Part shown: piece by piece, positions 29,949-30,329 of the stretch
How positions within the stretch are numbered: position 1 is the stretch's first letter
How the letters are laid out: every line of letters starts with the position of its first letter
Source of the DNA: Scleroderma bovista
Taxonomy: Eukaryota > Basidiomycota > Agaricomycetes > Boletales > Sclerodermataceae
Length of the DNA: 30,329 nucleotides
NCBI GenBank assembly: GCA_037178675.1
Contig: JAYMGJ010000398.1
Coordinates: 1-30,329 of the forward strand
Direction of reading: 5' to 3'
Translations under genes and position numbers: made by a program
Notes under the pieces: model-generated
Database searches by the model: none
What the model was told of the DNA's origin: nothing
What the model saw: the letters and a program-made list of their open reading frames with translations, nothing else

Positions 29949-30329
29949 GCAGATCAGCTCAGAGGAGAGAAATTACTCACTCAATTTCCGCGGACTTGCG
30001 CTATCAAATCTGACAGACTTAGGTGGCATAGCGGTAGCAAAGATGCAAGTTGACAAGATGGAATTGACGTGGAATGGAAATCACAACTGAATGATTATAT
30101 AATAATGGTTTCCGTATATAGTTCATTTATCTCACCACTGGAAAGATGTGCTGATCACGGTGTGCCAAAGGCATCGGCAAGTGCCAATGTTTTACAAGTG
30201 CTGATAGTATTACGAATGTATGTCCTGCCGCCGGGGTGTGTGCCGATTGTCTACCATATTCATGTGCCAACTGAAAGTTGTGCTGATTACAGTATGTTGC
30301 CCCAATCAATACCTAATGCCGCCATCCAT
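29949..30329. other. Right flank with GTGCCG-type motifs, no gene
   Basis: The first 140 bases are the likely promoter of the proline/serine-rich gene. From 30150 motifs such as GTGCTGATCACGGTGTGCC, CGGCAAGTGCC, GTGTGCCGATTG and GTGCTGATTAC recur at 20-60 base spacing, like the repeats at 15.6 and 19.45 kb. They may be subterminal repeats or the start of the next intergenic array. No coding frame is supported. Confidence 0.45.

Larger units (their letters stand above)
15540..30329. mobile_element. KDZ-type DNA transposon with TET/JBP cargo (right end beyond window)
   Basis: The region holds a CxC2-type KDZ transposase, a TET/JBP dioxygenase, a probable HMG-like basic protein and two further unknown genes. 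They are arranged minus, plus, minus, plus, minus and are linked by short shared intergenic regions. GTGCCG/CGGCAC repeats occur at the left (15548-15715), in the middle (19450-21900) and at the right (30150 on). KDZ transposases with TET/JBP and HMG-like genes form a known basidiomycete association. The left limit is set only by the first repeat copies. Terminal inverted repeats and target duplications were not found, so one large element, nested elements or a cluster all remain possible. The transposase frame is broken, so this copy is probably not autonomous. Confidence 0.65.

Noticed and set aside
1..30329. tRNA or rRNA genes
   Set aside because: No stretch with a convincing tRNA B-box and cloverleaf arms, or with rRNA core sequence, was noticed on either strand; a dedicated scan was not possible.

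Overview
The window looks like nuclear DNA of an agaricomycete (mushroom-forming) basidiomycete. Genes are split by many short introns of about 45-60 bases with GT...AG ends. The families are typical of that clade: an F-box/leucine-rich protein, a WD40 protein, a degraded NACHT (STAND/NLR) gene, a CxC2-type KDZ transposase and a transposon-linked TET/JBP dioxygenase. All gene models come from manual splicing with phase checks and no database search.

Layout. (1) 1-6942 is a large inverted repeat. Two near-identical arms of about 2.7 kb (1-2709 and 4237-6942) face each other across a 1.5 kb spacer. Each arm carries the same decayed C2/NACHT NLR fragment. The spacer holds a piece resembling the cohesin loader MAU2/Scc4 and a short telomere-like tract. 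(2) 6943-14700 is host-like: an F-box gene (7304-8584), a small nuclear-looking protein with three basic repeats (8735-9193), an unknown four-exon gene (10111-11125) and a WD40 gene with a premature stop (13068-14341). All four are on the minus strand and are separated by decayed repeats. (3) 14697-15260 is the N-terminal part of a probable transposon protein. (4) From about 15.5 kb to the end of the window everything fits one large KDZ-type element, or a nest of them.

The KDZ region has five genes in alternating orientation: an unknown helical protein (17023-17828, minus), a TET/JBP 2-oxoglutarate/Fe(II) DNA dioxygenase (17978-19347, plus), the KDZ transposase (22358-25833, minus, ten exons, with a frameshift near 23775), a basic protein that may carry the divergent HMG-like domain reported with these elements (26255-28649, plus), and a proline/serine-rich protein (28730-29948, minus). 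The dioxygenase and transposase genes converge on a 2.5 kb zone of 17-bp minisatellite folded into a palindrome of about 1.7 kb. Copies of a short RGRP-type peptide flank its centre. Related GTGCCG-rich repeats occur at 15.6 kb, 19.45 kb and 30.2 kb and probably mark subterminal or internal repeats. The right end of the element lies beyond the window.

The pairing of KDZ transposases with TET/JBP genes and an HMG-like protein is known in basidiomycetes. The parts that look least described are the palindromic minisatellite between the convergent genes, the RGRP peptide copies, and the two unknown cargo genes at 17.0-17.8 and 28.7-29.9 kb.
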